Assembly: GCA_016081115.2 (NCBI GenBank)
Contig: CM071931.1
Location: 20,002,317-20,066,316, forward strand
DNA length: 64,000 nucleotides
Origin: Rehmannia glutinosa
Lineage: Eukaryota > Streptophyta > Magnoliopsida > Lamiales > Orobanchaceae
Direction of reading: 5' to 3'
Shown piece after piece: positions 60,347-64,000 of this stretch. Position 1 is the stretch's first letter; each line of letters opens with the position of its first letter. The position numbers and the translations under genes are program-made. The notes under the pieces are model-generated. The model did no database searches and was not told the origin of the DNA. It saw nothing but the letters and a program-made list of their open reading frames with translations.

Positions 60347-60363
60347 AAAAAGCACTTTACAAC
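60347..60363. repeat. Right 17-bp target-site duplication of the LINE
   Basis: AAAAAGCACTTTACAAC, identical to 41732-41748, directly after the LINE 3' end (TTCCCTAA). Confidence 0.9.
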
Positions 60364-60652
60364 TTGTTCACCGCACACTCTCAACTTCTGACACTTTTTT
60401 TTTGCAAACGCTAACAATTTATGATTTTCAATTACTTTTAGCTTATGCTATAATAAATCGCCAATCGTTCAAAAAGCAAAAGTTTTTGCAAACGCTCTCG
60501 TAATAGTAGAAGTTCTATAATTCTATACCTATCTATCAGATCTCTAATATAATAAAAAATAGAGCAAATTGTTCAATGCACTCATTATGGATAGGACAAA
60601 TGTTTTTCTAATATGTGATATAAAAACTACCCTTTTTTGGGGTTCTATTTAC

Positions 60653-61543
60653 TAGGGGTGATCACGGTGCGGTTTTGCGGTTTTTTCAATAATTTTCAAA
60701 CCGAATTGCCATATGCGGTTTTAGGCGGTGGCGGGTGGTGGCGGTCGATTTTGCTTAATAAAATCATAAGTGCGGTTTTAGGCGGTGGAGGGTGGTTTAG
60801 CGGTTAAATTCATAAGTGTTTTAGTTCAAATCCAAACATTAAATAAATAATATTAATTATAAGAACATAAAAATATTTCAAATAAATGAAACTTACTGTT
60901 GTATCACTAGAATTCTCCATATGGTAGACAATTACAAATTGAATTCACTACCTGTGTTCAATTGGACACACTAGCTACAAAATATCAACTTTCAAGTTTC
61001 ATGTAAACAAAATGTTGTTTAAAGAAACTTAAGAAAGACTAATGGGTTTCTCACACAGCTTTTCCAACTTAGTTTCCAATACTTCGATCAGGTTTTGCTT
61101 AGTTCGCCTATAAATCCAAGCTTGAGCATCCATATCTCAATTAAACCTAGATGGGCCACTTACTGGAGATGACATCCAAATCTGTCTATTAGGTGTTTGC
61201 TTGTTTATCACATAAGTTCCCAAGCTCTCAAGCTTCAAAGTTAACACCTCATTCTTCTCAGGGAATGAATTGCCGTTTTTCTTTTACTCAAACAACAATA
61301 CAATACACTCAATACATTTTTTTTGGAAGAAAAATGTTACTGTACTAATGCTATAAGAAAACAGAAAAACCAAAGGTTGCACAATAGATGGGCGATCGGT
61401 TTGGCTTCCAAACCAAAAATTGCACCGCTAAGGCGGTGCAGTGTTTCCTTAAAATTTTTAATCGCGGTTTTTTCGGTAAATCAATATTAATGGTTCGGTG
61501 CGGTGCGGTGCGGGCGGTTATTTTAAATCTATGATCACCCCTA
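60653..61543. mobile_element. Non-autonomous hAT element (891 bp)
   Basis: Ends TAGGGGTGATCA match as inverted repeats, and perfect 8-bp duplications CTATTTAC lie at 60645-60652 and 61544-61551. Both subterminal regions are packed with GCGGT/GGTGCGG units. It sits inside the left arm of the MULE-like element. The minus-strand open frame at its right end has no domain. Confidence 0.9.
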
Positions 61544-61864
61544 CTATTTACCCAAATATCATTGACACTTGAATGCAAAAACAAAAAGTAGGTTAGTCCT
61601 ATTTCTCTCTCACGTAAAGTACATTTTTTTCTCTCTACTCCCCTCTTATCTACACAAAATAACAACAAGAAATTTGGGTTCTCTCTTCTACACAAAACCG
61701 TACCAGACCAAGGAGAAAACAAGGTAACGGATATATATACTAGTATATATATATAATGAGTCACAATATATGAATGAATTTAATTGTAACTAACAGAAAC
61801 TGATAAAAAAATAAAGACATGTAAAAAAATATGTTTAAAACAGTTTTTTAGCAACAAATATGCC

Positions 61865-62200
61865 ATGCTATACTAGTATATAATGTGGCACGATATGCCA
61901 TGATATGTCGCATTATATTAGTATTTAATGTGGCACGATATGACACGATGTGCCACGTTATACTAGAATATAACGTGGCACGATATGCCACGATATATCA
62001 CATTATACTGGTATATAACGTGGCACAATATGATACAATATGCACGATATGCCACGTTATACTAGTATATAACGTGGCACAATATGTCATGATATGCCAC
62101 ATTATACTAATATATAACGTGACACGATATACCACATTATACTAGTATATAATGTGGCACGATATGCCTTGTTATGCCACGATATGATGTCACGATATAA
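61865..62200. repeat. 45-bp palindromic minisatellite, seven units
   Basis: The centre TATACTAGTATA recurs at about 61874, 61919, 61964, 62009, 62063, 62108 and 62143: spacing 45 bp four times, with one 54 and one 35. Each unit also has a second dyad around GGCACGATATGCC, flanked by ACGTGG/CCACGT. So every unit can form hairpins on two centres. Since 45 is a multiple of three, one frame (61885-62145) is open and encodes a 15-residue repeat; I treat it as a by-product. Confidence 0.85.
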
Positions 62201-62353
62201 TATTACTTACAGTTACTTAATTCAAATTTAAAATTCTTAAGTTAAAGAGGGTCATTTTTGTAATATAGAGTAGAAAAGAGTTTTTTTAAACTTGTGGGTA
62301 GAAAAAGTTCCAATATCCATAGTGGGTATTTTAAAAATCCCCCCTAATAAAAA

Positions 62354-63095
62354 TACTTAATTACTTCTCCCTATAAATTATCGTATGATAGTTCCTACCA
62401 TCAAGCAACTGCAATAATTATTGGATATAATCAATAACCAATTAACAAGAAACATCCAAGCTGAGTTATGTGGCAAATTGAAAGCCAGGTTTATTTACTT
62501 AAGGAGAAATAAAACTATTAATTAATGGAGGTCACATCTTTAATTCCAAAAATACAGTAGCATTCAATTTTTGCCATAAATAATATTACCACATATATGG
62601 GTCGCTCTAATATAATTTAGCCCTGAAAGAGACATATAACTGATAAAATGTAAACGGTACCAAATTAATTGTCACAAATTCTAGTTTTCTGTCATATCTA
62701 ATTGAAGCAGACAATTCATCTCATTAAATCTGGATTCTGATGGGAATTGAATTATTTTACACAACCTAAGCCTGAAATTTTTGTCTGCAAAATCAGCAAA
62801 GAACAGTGAGAGCTCCTACCATAGCCACTTAATTGGTTGTAATTGACTTTCCAATTGATGTTTTTGTGTGGTTCCATTCATCCGAGTAATCTCATTATCT
62901 ATCCCATTAGGGTGAATTTTTAACTTTTTTCTAGGAATTTGTGTAGAAATGACATTATCTTTGGTTAGAAAAAAACTTGGGGTAGAATTTATAGGGTGTA
63001 AAATGAGAATATGTTTGGTTTAATATTTTTTTTCCAAACCTTTTCATATAAATTAAGGTTTGATAAAATGTTAATTTATATAGATGTATCATATG
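62354..63095. other. AT-rich spacer, no gene seen
   Basis: No exon, RNA gene or repeat edge that I can support. Confidence 0.5.
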
Positions 63096-63103
63096 TATAG
63101 TGA

Positions 63104-63559
63104 TAGAAACGGCAATGGGGCGGGAATCTACGTTCCTTGCGGGCATCCGCCCTGATTGGGGCGGGATTCCCCGAAAATTTCCCCCGTGGAGATGGGGATG
63201 TGACTTTATTCTCCCCATTGGCAGGAACGGGGTTCATATTCTCCGTCCTGTTCCCCGCGGGGAACCGAATATTAAATAGTAATATAACATTTTAAATATA
63301 TAATATATTATAAATATAATCCATATTAAATATAATAAATGATAAAATCTTAATTTATTTTATTTATTTTGTATAATTAGCGTTTTATTAGTTTTTTTAT
63401 ATAATTTAAATTTTTGTAAATGTTTAAAATGATTATTTTTTTTTACAAATATTAGTTTTTGGCAAAAAAAAATTTAAAAATCAGAGTGGGGAACAGAGAA
63501 TCCCCGAGGGGATGAGGATGGGGGTAATTTTAATTTTCTCCGCCCCGTTGACATCCGTA
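63104..63559. mobile_element. Non-autonomous hAT element (456 bp)
   Basis: Left end TAGAAACGGCAATGGGGCGG and right end, reverse complement TACGGATGTCAACGGGGCGG, are inverted repeats. Perfect 8-bp duplications TATAGTGA lie at 63096-63103 and 63560-63567. GC-rich subterminal stretches (GGGGCGGG, CCCCGCGGGG) flank a nearly pure AT core. No transposase. Confidence 0.88.
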
Positions 63560-63567
63560 TATAGTGA

Positions 63568-64000
63568 GAACCACTGAGATGTTATTTGAGAAAAAATAAA
63601 CAATATCTCATTGTGAAATTATAATGGTGTAGTCCATTTTGAAAATCTAATATGAAAATAATTATTTGTGTGTATTAATGGTAGTGGAGTCCACTTCAAA
63701 AATTAAATTTGGAAATAATAATTTTTGTAGATACAGTGAAAATAGTGGTCCCAATATATATATATATATATAATATAATATTGAAAATTGAGTATATATG
63801 TGTGAAAATTGAGAATATATGGTTAAAAAAATAATTTTAGTGACAAACGAGAAAATAAAAAATAAATATTTTCAATGAGATTGAGTAAAATAAACCCGAT
63901 CATTATAATTGGAATAATAAATAATGGAAGAACCTATTGAAATAGAAATCATACAATCTCTTAGTTTTTGGGGCCCAACTTTGGGCAATTAAACTGAAGT
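63568..64000. other. AT-rich spacer with a TA microsatellite
   Basis: A (TA)n run at about 63753-63772 and two diverged copies of a short block (GTAGTCCATTTTGAAAAT and GTGGAGTCCACTTCAAAAAT) are visible. No gene. Confidence 0.5.

Larger units (their letters stand above)
60559..62344. mobile_element. MULE-like element with nested hAT and minisatellite
   Basis: The first about 120 bp (without the hAT insert) is an imperfect inverted match to the last 110 bp: ACTCATTATGGATAGGACAA and the reverse complement CCCACTATGGATATTGGAAC, then TCTATTTACCC and TCTATATTAC. The 9-mer TAATAAAAA flanks both ends (60550-60558 and 62345-62353), as for Mutator-like elements, though its low complexity weakens it. 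No transposase is present; the interior is the palindromic array at 61865-62200. Confidence 0.5.

Noticed and set aside
61885..62145. Open frame encoding a 15-residue repeat, looking like a repeat protein
   Set aside because: The 45-bp minisatellite unit is a multiple of three, so an open frame is expected; no start context, no flanking exon and no known repeat family.
61865..62200. Possible CRISPR-like array
   Set aside because: Units abut without unique spacers and the DNA is plant nuclear; it is a tandem satellite.
1..64000. tRNA, rRNA or other structured RNA genes
   Set aside because: I saw no cloverleaf-compatible stretch with plant A and B boxes, and no rRNA motifs; a covariance-model scan would be decisive.

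Overview
The window is nuclear DNA of a flowering plant, most likely a dicot. It is AT-rich, has introns, and carries typical angiosperm repeats (Sirevirus-type Ty1-copia, L1 LINE, non-autonomous hAT, MULE and Tourist elements). One host gene is convincing; almost everything else is transposon or featureless AT-rich spacer. A 128-base run of N (14160-14287) marks an assembly gap. The species cannot be fixed from the sequence.

Host gene: a seven-exon gene at 31864-35958 (+) encodes a 382-residue FCP1-type RNA polymerase II CTD phosphatase with a C-terminal BRCT domain, closest to plant CPL4. Its upstream region has four GGCCCA/TGGGCC boxes, two of them in a 43-bp tandem duplication.

Layout. 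1-3951: AT-rich spacer, a hAT MITE and a MULE-type MITE. 3952-11945: Sirevirus copy 1 (+), internally deleted and 3'-truncated. 11946-about 20150: minus-strand Sirevirus of another family in tandem (internal-LTR-internal-LTR), with gag and a 3' ORF but no recognisable pol. 20480-22561: 3' end of a different Copia element with its LTR. 22573-30065: Tourist MITE, two hAT elements, a ruined Copia element, and two LTR-like arms arranged head to head as a roughly 1-kb inverted repeat. 30074-31500: AT-rich spacer upstream of the phosphatase gene. 36262-41053: MITEs and a duplicate of the 22.8-28.3 kb segment that keeps an empty insertion site. 41749-60346: one L1 LINE bounded by a 17-bp target-site duplication and split by Sirevirus copy 2 (46578-59583, 5-bp duplication GTCAA). 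60559-62344: a MULE-like element holding a 45-bp palindromic minisatellite and a nested hAT element. 63104-63559: another hAT element.

The elements form a clear nesting record: Sirevirus into LINE, hAT into MULE-like element, hAT and Copia into a duplicated segment. No transposon here keeps intact coding capacity. The long third ORF of the Sirevirus family, the pol-less tandem element, the inverted LTR pair and the palindromic minisatellite are the most unusual parts.
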